Part shown: positions 12,420 to 23,247 of the stretch, piece after piece
Layout of the letters: every line of letters starts with the position of its first letter
How positions within the stretch are numbered: position 1 is the stretch's first letter
Source: Juglans regia
Lineage: Eukaryota; Streptophyta; Magnoliopsida; Fagales; Juglandaceae
Assembly: GCF_001411555.2 (NCBI RefSeq)
Contig: NC_049914.1
Span: forward strand, 12,932,582 to 12,996,581
Direction: 5' to 3'
DNA: 64,000 nt
Notes under the pieces: model-generated
What the model was told of the DNA's origin: nothing
The model's database searches: none
Seen by the model: only the letters and a program-made list of their open reading frames with translations
Program-made: the position numbers and the translations under genes

Positions 12420-14510
12420 AAATTAAATATTGAAAACATTAAAATTATGTGAATAATCATTTAAAATCATAAATTTGCCTGATTCAACCCTATAGCTCTC
12501 GGTATCAATGGTATCTACTCCAATGGGCGTTGAACTTAACCAATTCTGTGTGCAAACGAGGGCCTCAATAGTAGTCAGAGATAATGTACTCCAATAAGCA
12601 TCCAAGACACGACCTCTTGTGTTAAATGCCGACTCAAAGGCAACTATAGTGAATTGAATGACTAGTACATCCCTGGTTATTCAGGAAAGGACTGAAAACT
12701 TGCCAGATATCACTAGGTGCCTCAACATCTTCCATAAATTAACGCTCAACCTCAGACTTACACTGCATAATATTCCTCGATGCACATTTTTTATGATACC
12801 ATCGTAGTCACAATAAATTTGAACTACGTGCATGTGTGTCATCTCAGGAAGATGTCGAGCCGATCAGGTGTGAGGAGCTCCCACCTTCAGTTGAAGACTG
12901 ACCAATACTATTATAATGGTTGTATAAATCATCAATATCACATTTAAGTGATCTAATAAACTGATTAGTGTCCTCATCACCAAGGACGTCCCTAATCCAA
13001 TCTTCTGAATCGTCAACTTATATCTAGGGTCAAGGATCGCAGCCATAAATAATAATCTATTTATCTTCTCCACATCCCCAATATTTATTATATTTGTATT
13101 TCATCCTCATAGCCATTGCATTCAACAAACTCACATTCTCAACACAACTCTGTTATAAGTGGTCATTAAGTCTCGAGAGCTCCTCGAAGTACATGTTCGT
13201 AGTAAGATATTTTGTCCCAGATATCCGTACAGTTATGTCATAAAATAACTTAAAACATTGAACAAAATACCCGACATTGGCCCAATCAACTGTGTTTGGC
13301 GCACCGAGCCCCCTTCTCCCACCGACTCCAGCAAAGCATACCTCATGCCCCTCATCCTCGACCTCCATTTGCTTGAACGTTGTTTGCTACTTCTGTGCTA
13401 AATCCAATATCATGCATGTAGAGTTCCATTGAGTCGGAACATCCACTTGCAACATACTGGAAGATGAGATCTCAAGTTATTCGGCTATTGCCTTAAATTG
13501 GTGGAGTCATTGGAGGGAAGCCCTTACATATCTCACAAGGTTTTAGGCTTTAATAAGGGAATCATCAACCTCCTCAAACCTCTCAAAAACTATGAGATTG
13601 ATGATATGGGCATAACACTGAATATGGATAAATTAGTTCTCATAAATGATATCCTCCTCAAAGCATTTTTCTGATTCATCAATCATTTATACAATCATCC
13701 ATATCCTTACCAATGGATGAACCCATGTGATTAACAATTTCTTTGAAGATGATAATTCTTTTGTGCAACGTCCACTCATTATCAATAAAGTGGGTTGTGA
13801 TACACATGTAACCCACATTCTGTATGGAGGTCCTTGTGTCATTCGTAAGTGACACTCTCTGGCTAGTGGCGACAAACATTTCCTTCATCGCTGCCTTCTT
13901 GTTGGCATGCCTCTTCAAATAATTGCATATCACAATATACCGTGAAGGCATGGAAAATCGTAGCTGTAAAGTGTGCACAAATTTATAGAAGCCTGCCTTG
14001 TCAACCGTAGTAAAAGGCATCTCATCAGTGATGATTACCTCCCCAAGAACATCCATCAACATCTTTTCACTGTATTGAGGGGTTGATAACTTCTTAACCT
14101 GCGTGCCATCAGTGAAGTCTCGTAACTCAGCTTCATCTAATCAATTGCTACCAACCTTTTGTGTATCTTATACTATTGGCATCCTATAAAATGTGTCATT
14201 AATACTGACGTGCCTTGCTTTTTCGAATGACAACTGCATAGTTGCCCATAGTAATGGCATCGAGCCTGTTGGTTCTCACGATCACCTGGAAACTTTGGTG
14301 AAATGTCCCATGTCCACGACCTTTTCTTACTAGGTCGTGCTGGTGGATCAACCTCAACATTTATCAACTCCTCCTCCTCATTAAGCATATCAACATATTC
14401 TACATCTATTGGGACTCAACCACTTGCACAAGAGGTAGCTGTTCTAGATGGGGTCTACGGCCCGAAGTGTCTGTCAATGTCGCCAATTGTTGTGCGTCAT
14501 CCTCTTGTGG
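12420..14510 (-). pseudogene. hAT transposase pseudogene
   Basis: Blocks in order on the minus strand: a zf-BED-like region (14388-14173; RPSKKRSWTWDISPKF, ARCHYYGQLCSCHSKKQG, with the second zinc-binding Cys replaced by Tyr); the DEMPFTTVDKAGF and TSQRVSLTNDTRTSIQN region that in hAT transposases leads into the catalytic core (14062-13679); an MEVEDEGHEVCFAGVGGRRG block (13368-13153); an ILDPRYKL block (13073-12864); and the C-terminal dimerisation (hATC) motif SLTTIEALVCTQNWL (12605-12423). The blocks are separated by frameshifts and stops. Role in a live element: cut-and-paste transposition in the nucleus. It cannot be functional here. Confidence 0.75.
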
Positions 14511-14699
14511 AAAAGCACGGCAAAATGGTGTAGAATTCATAATTTGCTATGCAAATAATCTGAAACAATTAACAAACAACCGTCATTTAACATGTTATAA
14601 TAATCTTTAATAAATTGAAAACACATTGAAAAGGACAAATGCATGTGTCTAGTTGTGTTTGTGATTTTAAAAATAAATAAAACACAAAAAAACTGAACA

Positions 14700-14825
14700 T
14701 CTGCTTGAGCCACACTCGAGAGAACAATCTGTGCAATCTGTGTGACTTTCGCTCAAGCCACACTCAATCGAACAATCTGTGTGACGTTCACTCAAGCCAC
14801 ACTCGAGCAAACGTTGTTTGGAACA
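14700..14825. repeat. Subterminal CTCGAG repeats of the hAT at 11.9-15.1 kb
   Basis: Three units of the form 'gctcaagccacactcgag..gaacaatctgtgtgacgttc', the counterpart of the cluster at 6590-6760. The position between the transposase start and the element end fits hAT subterminal binding repeats. Confidence 0.5.
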
Positions 14826-15105
14826 AAAAGACCCGATTTTGGCAAAACTTAAATCCCTCAATTCTTAAATTTAATAGCCTAAAAACCGAAATCATTTAAA
14901 TTCAAACAATAAATTATTGAAATGAACAACAAATCATACACATTTCACAAATTTCAAACCACAATGTGAAAATTAAATGGTTTTGGATTTCCTAGAATTC
15001 TACAAAAAAATTGAGTGAGCGAGTGAGTGCCGAGTGGTTTACAATTTGTGATGAACTCCAAAAGGTGGCTCGCGACAGCCTCATGTGACGACAGAATCTA
15101 TTCTG

Positions 15106-18100
15106 ATGATACCTTTAAGTAGATGAGGAAGTTCCATTTGTCCTAACCATTCATGGAAGATACCACTACTTCCAAGCTAGGCCAAAAAAGTCAGCAGCCT
15201 TATTTCCTTCTCGATAGACGTGACTAACATAAAAGTTAATCTCTGCCAATATATTAACAATGTTTTCCCAAAAGTCCTCTAAGTATCAAAAAGTACATCT
15301 ACCGTTTTTAATCCAATTCACTACTATTAAAGAGTCCATTTCAATAATAAGGTTATTGAACCCCCCCCCCCCCAATCTTTTGCAATGTTTAAGACCTGTT
15401 CGAAGGGCCATAACTTCCGCAAGATTGTTACTACCGTGACCAATCGATTCAAAAAAAGCATATACCACTTTCCCAAACTCATTTCTAACTACTCCTCCTG
15501 CACCCAACATTCCAGGATTATTAATGCTACTTCCTTCCACATTAATTTTAAGCCACTCTCTCTTCGGCTTCGCCCATCTCACTACCTTAAGTGCCTCATT
15601 CTTCCTTGTACTAATAGGAAGATTCAAAGATTTTAAAACCTTGATATCATTTTCCCCTAGACGAGAAACCTTGTGAATTTTAATGCCAACCCAATGAATC
15701 CAATACTTTATCGATCTCCATAAAGCACGAACCTTCTCCTTCTTACCTTCCATCCTGGCTTTACATCTCCAATTCCTTAAATTCCAAGAAATTATCATAG
15801 GTACAAAACCAATAAGACTGCCAAGTTGTGATGATTTTGATGCTCTCCGAAACCAAGCCTCCACTGTCGCTCTCCAAGACCGGTTTGGGACAAATGGAAT
15901 TCCCAAAATGTTTGAGTTGAATTTCCAAATGACCATAGCAATGTTACCACTATATAACACAAGATTGATATCCTCCAAGGCACCTTGTCGACAACACTCA
16001 CACTTGGAAACTAAAGGCACTCCAAGTCTTCTTATACAATCATCCATACTAAGGCTTGAATTTAGGGCCTTCCACATAAGCACATAAAATTTCTTAGGAA
16101 GTCCCACATTCCATAACCAATCCGACCATTGACATTTAGGATTACTGACCCAAACAAAAGACCAGGCACTCTTGGATGTGAAGAAGCCATCTGAATTGCC
16201 CAACCAAATAAACTTATCATCACCTAACCTTCGACTCTTGATTGCATTGACATTTTCGGATTTTTCAGGCCTTGCTAATTGCTTCAGTTTGTCCAATTCC
16301 CAACTATCATTCAGCATAACATGTTTCACCTTCAAAGTCGAGTCTCCCACAATCAGGTGCTGCTCCATCAAAGGACCAGAGCTCAGCCAATTATCTATCC
16401 AGAAAGACACATTCCCCTCACGAATTATCCACTTAGAATGCGAAAGAGCAACATGTATTTCTTTAGCTATTGATTTCCAAACCCGGGTGCCTCTAGAAGA
16501 GTTAATCTCTAGCAAGTGCATACCATGCATATACTTCACACAAAAGAAATTTTGCCATATAGAGTCTGAACATAGCAAATTCCAAGCCAAATTGAGATGT
16601 AACGATCTTTGAACATCAACTAAATTCCTCAACCCAACCCCTTCCTCATCCACCGGTTTGCATAGTTTGTCCCACTTAATCCATTTTTTCTTAAGACTCC
16701 TATTGATAGAGCCCCAGAAAAAAGTACTAAATATCTTATTAATCTGAAGATATACCATTTTAGGAACATGCATCACCGAAAGAATATGAATCGGCATACT
16801 CGACAAGACCTACTTTAAGAGGATCAACCTTGCCCCAGCCGAAAGGAAATTAATTTCCCAACCTTCAATCTTCCTTTGAATTCTTTGGATAATATCCTGG
16901 AAATGTGCTAACTTCAATCTTCCAAAACGATTGGCACCCCTAAATATTTGAACAGAAAGACCCCTTCTGAGAACTGAGTGATGGAAAATAGATGCCTCTG
17001 TCTAGCATTATTGATATTCTTAGAGAAAATAAAAAGGAGATTTGGTGCTATTTACTTGTTGACCCGACCATGAAGTATCGGTGCGCAAGGTACCAACAAT
17101 CTCAAGGATAGAAGATTTTCCTCCATTGGTAAAAATTACCATATCATCAGCACATAATAGATGAGAAATTATAGGGCCATGTCTCAGATGCAAGTAACAC
17201 TTAATTCTTCTATCTTCGAATTTCTTCTTAAGCAATCAGGAAAGGTCTTCCTCCACTAAAATGAATAAATACTGGAATAAAGGATCTCCTTGACGGAGAC
17301 CTCTTCCACCCTTAAAGAACCCTTTTTGCATAGCCATTCATAACAATAGAATACCAGGGTGTAGTAACACATTGCATCAGTAGCTGGGGAACTTTTAGAG
17401 AGAAACCAAAAGCTTCCAATACGAGAAATAAGAATTTCCAGTCAATCGTGCCATAAGCTTTTGCAAAATCAATTTTCATCATAATGTTAACTCTTCGGGC
17501 TAATTTATTAATATAATGAATAAGCTCCTGAGTGAGACTAATATTTTCGAAAATACTTCTACCCAGCAAAAAAACTCCTTGCTCCTTAGAAATGATTCTG
17601 CTAAAGAGTGATGTAAATCGGTTCACTAGAATCTTAGAACAAATTTTATAAACCACGAAACAAAGACTGATCAGTCTAAAATTCCCATACGTTGTGGGAT
17701 TTTGTACTTTGGGAACTAAAACAATATAAAAGGCAATGTAGAACCTTGGTAGTTCAGCCCCACTAAAAAAATTAGTAATTGCTTCAAATAAATCTTCTTG
17801 CACTAAGGACAACCAATGCTGATAGAAACCTGACCCAAAGCCATCTAGTCCAGGACTGTTGTCTTTAGGAATAGAGAACAGGGCATCTTTAACTTCCTCA
17901 ACCAATGGAGTACTGCCAAAAAGATTATTATCCTCTTTCGAAATAGCACTCGAAATTAACTCAGCCAAGTTTGGCAGAGAATTCATCGGGTTAGCCTTAA
18001 GAAAATCCTCAAAGTAACTACAAGCTTCCTCGTGGATACCTTCCGGTGAGTTAAACACACGGCCAACAGTTAACTTCATTTCCACAACCACATTATGTTT

Positions 18101-18960
18101 CCTGGACTGTAATGCTTTAAAAAAAGAAGACGACACTTCACCCTTCGAAACCCAATCTTGCTTAAATTGTTGAGCAAGGCAAGCTTCCACAATCCAGTTC
18201 CATTAACCTCTACCTACCAAGAACTAGAGACGCACCTCGAAAAATCCTCATGAGTAGTCCACATATAATGAAATTTAAAAGAGACATGACCATACCTAGA
18301 GGAAGGTACTGAGAGACCCAATAGCATTGGGGAATGATCTGTGGACCTCCTGGGAAGGTATTGAAGCCTCCTCGAGAGGAACAAATCCATAAGTTTCAAA
18401 TTACATAAGGCTCTATCGAGCCTTGCCCATGAGCGTGCCATCTCGGTTTGTCTATTGCACCATGAGAATTTGTTACCTAAGAAAGGCATCTCCACCAGTA
18501 TGCCATTATCAATGAAAGAACAGAAATCCTCTATTGCCGTAAGCAACTTCGGATTTCCCCCACGTCTTTCACTCATTACGCAAAATATTAAAATCCCCAA
18601 TAAGCACATGAGGCAACTGCAAATTGTTGATAACAAGCATATCGGCCCATAAAGACCTCATGTCTAAGTATTGAAATTTTGCATAGACAACAAAAAAAAA
18701 AAAAAAAAGACAAGAGTTAATAAGTAAAGAAATATGCTGATTGGAAGCGCCCATGACATCCACCTGTAGACCAGCATTCCAAAAATACCAAATTTTGCCT
18801 GCATGGTCTGTATTTGACAGACACTCGTCAAAAGATAGAAAATTCCCCCAGTAACTCAATTGATGATCATCCATGAAAGGTTCCACCAGGAAAAGAATAG
18901 AAGGTTTATGTATACGTAACAATGACCGCAGTCACTACTCATTGAGTTTGGTGGGAGGGC
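15106..18960 (-). pseudogene. LINE ORF2: endonuclease, reverse transcriptase, RNase H
   Basis: Endonuclease: 18922-18569 with KPSILFLVEPFMDD, QHISLLI and the catalytic-type motif PHVLIGDFNIL, continuing at 18636-18214 with SWCNRQTE, RLDRAL and STDHSPMLL. Reverse transcriptase: 18190-17312 with DNSPGLDGFGSGFYQ, FRLISLCFVVYK and motif A KIDFAKAYGTIDW; motif C at about 17160 reads CADD where family members have [YF]ADD. zf-RVT/linker and RNase H: 16806-15286, with NVEGSSINNPG, NNLAEVMALR and IEMDS. The frame continues past an internal TGA to about 15110, including a HVYREGNKAADFLA motif, with a second stop after it. In an active element this protein nicks target DNA and primes reverse transcription. 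Stops and frameshifts between blocks make it non-functional. Confidence 0.8.
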
Positions 18961-18985
18961 CTGCTCGGAGCCCTTGAAGAACTTC

Positions 18986-20253
18986 TTAAAATTCTTTTGG
19001 TAATGCAGTTTTTATCGTTAAATTAGAGTCAAATGAGCCATCCTTCTCCTTCGCAGGATGAGGCGAACTGCCCTCATCATCAGATTTTGACTCCATACTG
19101 ACATGTTCTTGGTTAAAAATCACCATCTGCAATTCCTCTGATTCAGCAGGCTGTATAACTCTAGGTTGCACCGCAACATTATCTCTCAAAACATCCATGG
19201 GAGGAATAATCTCAACATTTGATGTCTGGTCAAAAACCGGTATCGAAACCAACTCACCATCAGATTTGGTCCCACTTAGTTCTCCGCACGTCGTCGAATC
19301 TTTCCTATGCATTAAGGGCTCTACATCCTCCCTATCAACCTCAGTCTCCAACGACACAAACCCCGCATCATTCCCATCATTTAAAATATGATCATTGCCC
19401 TCTACGTTTTGCAGAACCAAGACAGAAGGAGGCTCTAAATTATTTCCAGATTGCTCGTTATTTGCCTTCACCTCATCTTCCTTCTCCTTAGGGACCCAGA
19501 CTCTATTCGATTTAATAGTCTTCAAATTCTTGGTCTCTTTTTCTTATTTCAGTTTAGCCTTACATGTCGTCAAATTATGCCCTTGCACTTTGCAGCAAGA
19601 ACAAAAGGCAGGCATAGTTTTGTATTCCACCCCCTGGAATATACTTGTAGGGTGCCTCGGCGTCCCAATCCAAATGGAATAAATCGGATCTTGTTCAATA
19701 TTCATAAGAACACAAACCCTTGCACCATCTGTTCTGGTTGCACAACGTGTCGCATTATCCCTTCTAAAAAAGACACCAATTGATGCCACAATATTACGTA
19801 AATACGATTCTTGATATAGATTAGGAGGGCGGCCAGGTAGCACGATCCACACCGACACCAGCGCCGGTTCCTCATCTTCTTTAAAGTCTATCAACCACTG
19901 AAAGGTCCGGGAAGAGCCTTTAGAAAATCTTCTTCATTCGGGAATCTCAAAAATATGTTATGTGGCTTGCGCATTGCAGAAACAACTGGTTGCGTCGAAA
20001 GTCCCCATTTGCTATGAATGAAGTCTCTAATACAATCAAAAGATGGCTTTGCCTCAAACCATAGAAAAACGAAATGGGACAGCAGAGCGATCCAGTTCCT
20101 CCTTCGTAAAGTGCACGAAAAACTCTCCATCAACATACTAGGGCTGCCGGAACGAAATAGAAACCTCAGGGACGGCCTGAGGGGTATGAAGCAACAAATC
20201 AGCAAATGTCCTTAGCTTGGCTTGCGGCGTTTGGTGCCCCCGGCGATAGCCAT
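18986..20253 (-). pseudogene. LINE ORF1: DUF4283 and zf-CCHC_4-like protein
   Basis: A minus-strand ATG at 20253 opens a short frame. After a frameshift the DUF4283 domain is readable at 20205-19891 (FIHSKWGLSTQPVVSAMRKP, NIFLRFPNEEDFLKAL). It continues at 19894-19544 with VWIVLPGRPPNLYQESYL and a zinc knuckle region MPAFCSCCKVQGHNLTTC (CxxC-x4-H-x4-C). A hydrophilic, acidic tail follows (19525-18986). This order is characteristic of plant L1 ORF1 nucleic-acid-binding proteins. At least two frameshifts and an internal stop (SFRQP-stop-YVDGE) are visible. Confidence 0.7.
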
Positions 20254-20349
20254 GCACGTAGCGAAAAAAACACTCTAGGCAGGGATAAAACGTTTCTTGA
20301 TTCTTAATTCTTGGAGCATTCTTGTTAACTAGATCGTTGGTAGGTTGTT

Positions 20350-20369
20350 ATATATATATATATATATAA
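20350..20369. repeat. (TA)n microsatellite
   Basis: Run of about ten TA dinucleotides between the LINE and the TRIM. Confidence 0.9.
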
Positions 20370-20590
20370 TTATCAAATAAAGTGCATTTGATATTGTATC
20401 TCTCTGTTCAAACTAGACCATTCAATTTACTAGAGAATTGAAGAGGATCTCGATCCTTAATTTTAATTAATAATTATCAATGATACAATTGGATCCTCAT
20501 TGGAACCTTATAAAGAGCAAGAACTTCTCCTTTGTAAAACATATGAGATCTCATTCACCACCTACCTTTATCCTTATATAGGGTATCACA

Positions 20591-20601
20591 ATCTCCCCCT
20601 T
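20591..20601 (-). other. Polypurine tract of the TRIM
   Basis: Plus-strand ATCTCCCCCTT, i.e. AAGGGGGAGAT on the minus strand, immediately upstream of the 3' LTR start TGTGATACCC. Confidence 0.75.
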
Positions 20602-20675
20602 AAATTCCCGACGTCCTCGTCTAGCCTGTTCGTTATAGGTGGTACGGCTTAAGTCCCACATTTATAGTTGAGATA

Positions 20676-20688
20676 GGCTCTGATACCA
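20676..20688 (-). other. Primer-binding site of the TRIM
   Basis: GGCTCTGATACCA on the plus strand; its complement TGGTATCAGAGCC matches the 3' end complement of initiator tRNA-Met, two bases from the LTR end at 20691. Confidence 0.8.
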
Positions 20689-20860
20689 TTTGTAACGCTC
20701 TAATGTTAGGCCCAAACCATATGGCCTATACTCCAAAAGGACTAATCAATGATATAATTAGAGTCATTGGAACCTTATAAAGAGCAAAAACTTCTCCTTT
20801 CCAAGCAATGTGAAATCTCATTCATCACGTACATTTATCTTTATCATATGAGGTATCGCA

Positions 20861-22669
20861 TTAACAAATAAAGGAATGCATGAATAACGGGTAGAGGGAC
20901 CTGACATACACTTTTTACAACTAGTACAACTCTAAAGAAAAATAAAAAGAAATGAGCACTGAGAACAAATAAATGTTTCATACCCTTCCTTGCCAAGGGG
21001 GAGCTGCACAACGTGGCGGTTTTTGTACAATTCGATAAACTGATTGTAACCACGTGACCAAAGGTTGTGGTGGTTGATATGGCTACATTGTGTTCTCAAA
21101 TGGCTTTTGGGGAGATCCACTTCCTCATCTTCACGATTCAATAGCAAAATAGGACAACTTTTATAATAAAAATCCAGATAAAAAAGCCAACTTCATCCCA
21201 TTATACATCATCACAAAACTTTACACTCTTCTAAAGGAATACATGTGGTTTTCACATTGGGGCCTATGATAGAAAGAGATCGCCAAGAGCCTAAGAAGGG
21301 GTGGTGATAATCGTGCACCAACGATTCCAATTTGTTACTTTACTTTTTCGATATAAGAATATCTGACAGCTAGATTAAGGAACATCAATAAAATAGAGGC
21401 GAATATGGAAGGTTGCTATTTGAGCTAACTTTATAAGGCATCGGAATCTGCATAGCGCATGGGACATGTGCTTGTTGCGGTGCGGCCAGGATGGTCAGAT
21501 CTAGAGGATTTAAGGGTGGAAAATTGTGGTGCCCTAACCCCACTTGTGTTTTGGTGGCTCACCGTGATGCCAGTGAACATGGATCACACCCCTCACTTTC
21601 CTCATGAATTGGTCTGTGCTTATTTGCTAAACACGGATGTAAAAGAAATTGCAGAAGACAAAAAAAAAAAAAAAGTCATGAGACCTAACTATTAGCTTAG
21701 TTCCCCACACATAATATTATAAGCAACTAGCCCAATGTCATGAACATTCATAAGTCACCATATCTCAATCACAAATTAACTATGTTATTACACCCCTAAG
21801 CTGTTCACCAAATCTCTTAGAGTCAAGACAACCTAGTCAACTACAAAATCAAGTCCAAATGGTGATAGGCCCCCACCTCATTCCTCGGGCCATGAAGGGT
21901 GGCTTCCTGCTCATAACCTCCCTCGTTGTCTAGATCTGCATAAAATTCTATGGTTCTGATAAACGAAACCGTAGTGAGCTACCATAATTGATTTCAAGAA
22001 ATCTCAGTAAGTTAGAGATATAACAAAACGAATAATATATGTAATAAAAATGAACATGTAGGGAAAAAAGATACAAGAAGATCTAGGCAATGATAGAAGC
22101 TTACCAAGGAAAGAGAACTAAGCAACCAATACTCACTTCGGCAATATGCAGTACCCCGAACAATGAAAGAATAATTATATGCATATTTTTGAGTTCAAAA
22201 ACAGCTAGGAAACCAAAAAAAGACTCAATATACTCTTAAGCTTTTAAATAATCATTAACATTATAATTTTCAATACCATAATGTTTACCTTATAATAATT
22301 GTGTGAACACCCTGGCTCTCTTCACCAGACCATGGGTAATGATTGCACATATGATTTTGTAACAAGTGATGCTTGACTTCGCATACCCATCCTTCACCAC
22401 TGTACCCTCTAGCCTCTGCCAACAGAGATGCAACGATATTTATCTGAAAGCATTACGATCTCATCCGAGACACTTGACACCTAGCATCAACATAGGGGAT
22501 GTCCCTCCATTATTATACTCTCATAAGTGACCAAGGGAGCTCCACCAAAATAATACCATATCTCAACTTGGGGTCGTAAGACAAACACACACTTACACAC
22601 CCTACCCATTCCGTTAAAACAACCAACATCCCCCTTATAAAACATAAACTGGAAATCTGGATATAATAC
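20861..22669. other. Intergenic sequence without a recognised gene
   Basis: No credible coding region. An open plus-strand frame at 21459-21695 ends in an oligo-lysine run from an A-tract (21660-21674) and shows no domain. The text at 21860-22660 looks like diverged LTR or UTR sequence, but no termini were found. Confidence 0.35.
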
Positions 22670-23247
22670 TAGGGGTGAGCAGAAACTGACACAATCGGCC
22701 GCCGCCGAAGGGAACTGGCTGGCCACGTCAGGAACCAGTTAGAATCGGTGGAAAATCGGTCGGAGTGTGATGGGAATTTGAAGGAACCAACGTTCAGCAG
22801 TTCGATCTCGATTTGAAGTTGGACCAGACAGCTAAACCGGCCAATAAAATAAAACTATTTTTTTTTAAATTACCCTAATCAAAACGATGCCGTTCCACTT
22901 AAGTTGAACGACATCATTTTACTCAAAACCTAGGAAAAATAATATGTATGAAATAACACTGTTCCACTTAAGCTTAAATGGAATGACATCGTTTCGAGAT
23001 GGGGTCGTCTTCCTCACTAGGCCTTCTTACCCGATTGAATTTCTCCTTTGCAACTCTCTTGCTCTCCTCTACAACTCTCTATCTCTATTCTCTTAGAAGA
23101 AGCTGGTCGTAATAGCAAGAGAACTGCCGGCCGGTTTTCCTCCTCCCCATCGACCGATTATGGTCAGTTGCTCCTTCATTTTCTTAAACGTCAGTCAACA
23201 TCAGTTTTGCCCAAAAACAGTGCCGAAGGTGTCGGTTTTCACCCCTA
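22670..23247. mobile_element. hAT-type MITE, 578 bp
   Basis: Starts TAGGGGTGAGCA and ends TTTTCACCCCTA, giving an imperfect terminal inverted repeat. The flanks are TATAATAC (22662-22669) and TATAATGC (23248-23255), an 8 bp target duplication with one mismatch. The interior contains two copies of a GTTCCACTTAAG / AACGACATC palindromic stretch and no coding sequence. Confidence 0.8.

Larger units (their letters stand above)
11851..15105 (-). mobile_element. Decayed hAT transposon (RICESLEEPER/BED-type), minus strand
   Basis: Contains transposase remnants in order (14390 to 12420), preceded on the minus-strand 5' side by the subterminal repeat cluster at 14700-14825. The interior aligns block for block with the plus-strand transposase at 47.85-50.05 kb. 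The right limit is where LINE RNase H coding begins (about 15105). The left limit is placed in AT-rich DNA after the LINE fragment. Terminal inverted repeats and a target duplication could not be fixed, so both boundaries are approximate. Confidence 0.55.
15106..20260 (-). mobile_element. Decayed LINE (plant L1-type non-LTR retrotransposon)
   Basis: Complete order of plant L1-type domains on the minus strand: ORF1 with DUF4283 and a CCHC knuckle (20253-18986), then endonuclease, reverse transcriptase, zf-RVT region and RNase H (18960-15106). The 5' end is near 20260, where sequence resembling a start region gives way to AT-rich DNA. The 3' end abuts the hAT region and no A-tail could be seen. 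Both ORFs are broken. Confidence 0.75.
20476..20860 (-). mobile_element. TRIM (miniature LTR retrotransposon), 3' LTR truncated
   Basis: Two direct repeats share CATTGGAACCTTATAAAGAG, CTTCTCCTTT..AA.C, TCTCATTCA.CAC and TA.CTTTAT...GTATC.CA. The right one (20691-20860, 170 bp) has full LTR ends on the minus strand, TGCGATACC...CGTTACA. The left one ends at 20590 (TGTGATACCC on the minus strand) and is cut at about 20476. On the minus strand the right LTR is followed by TGGTATCAGAGCC (PBS) and the left LTR is preceded by AAGGGGGAGAT (PPT), with only ~100 bp between the LTRs. That is exactly the layout of a TRIM: no coding capacity, mobilised in trans. Confidence 0.8.
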
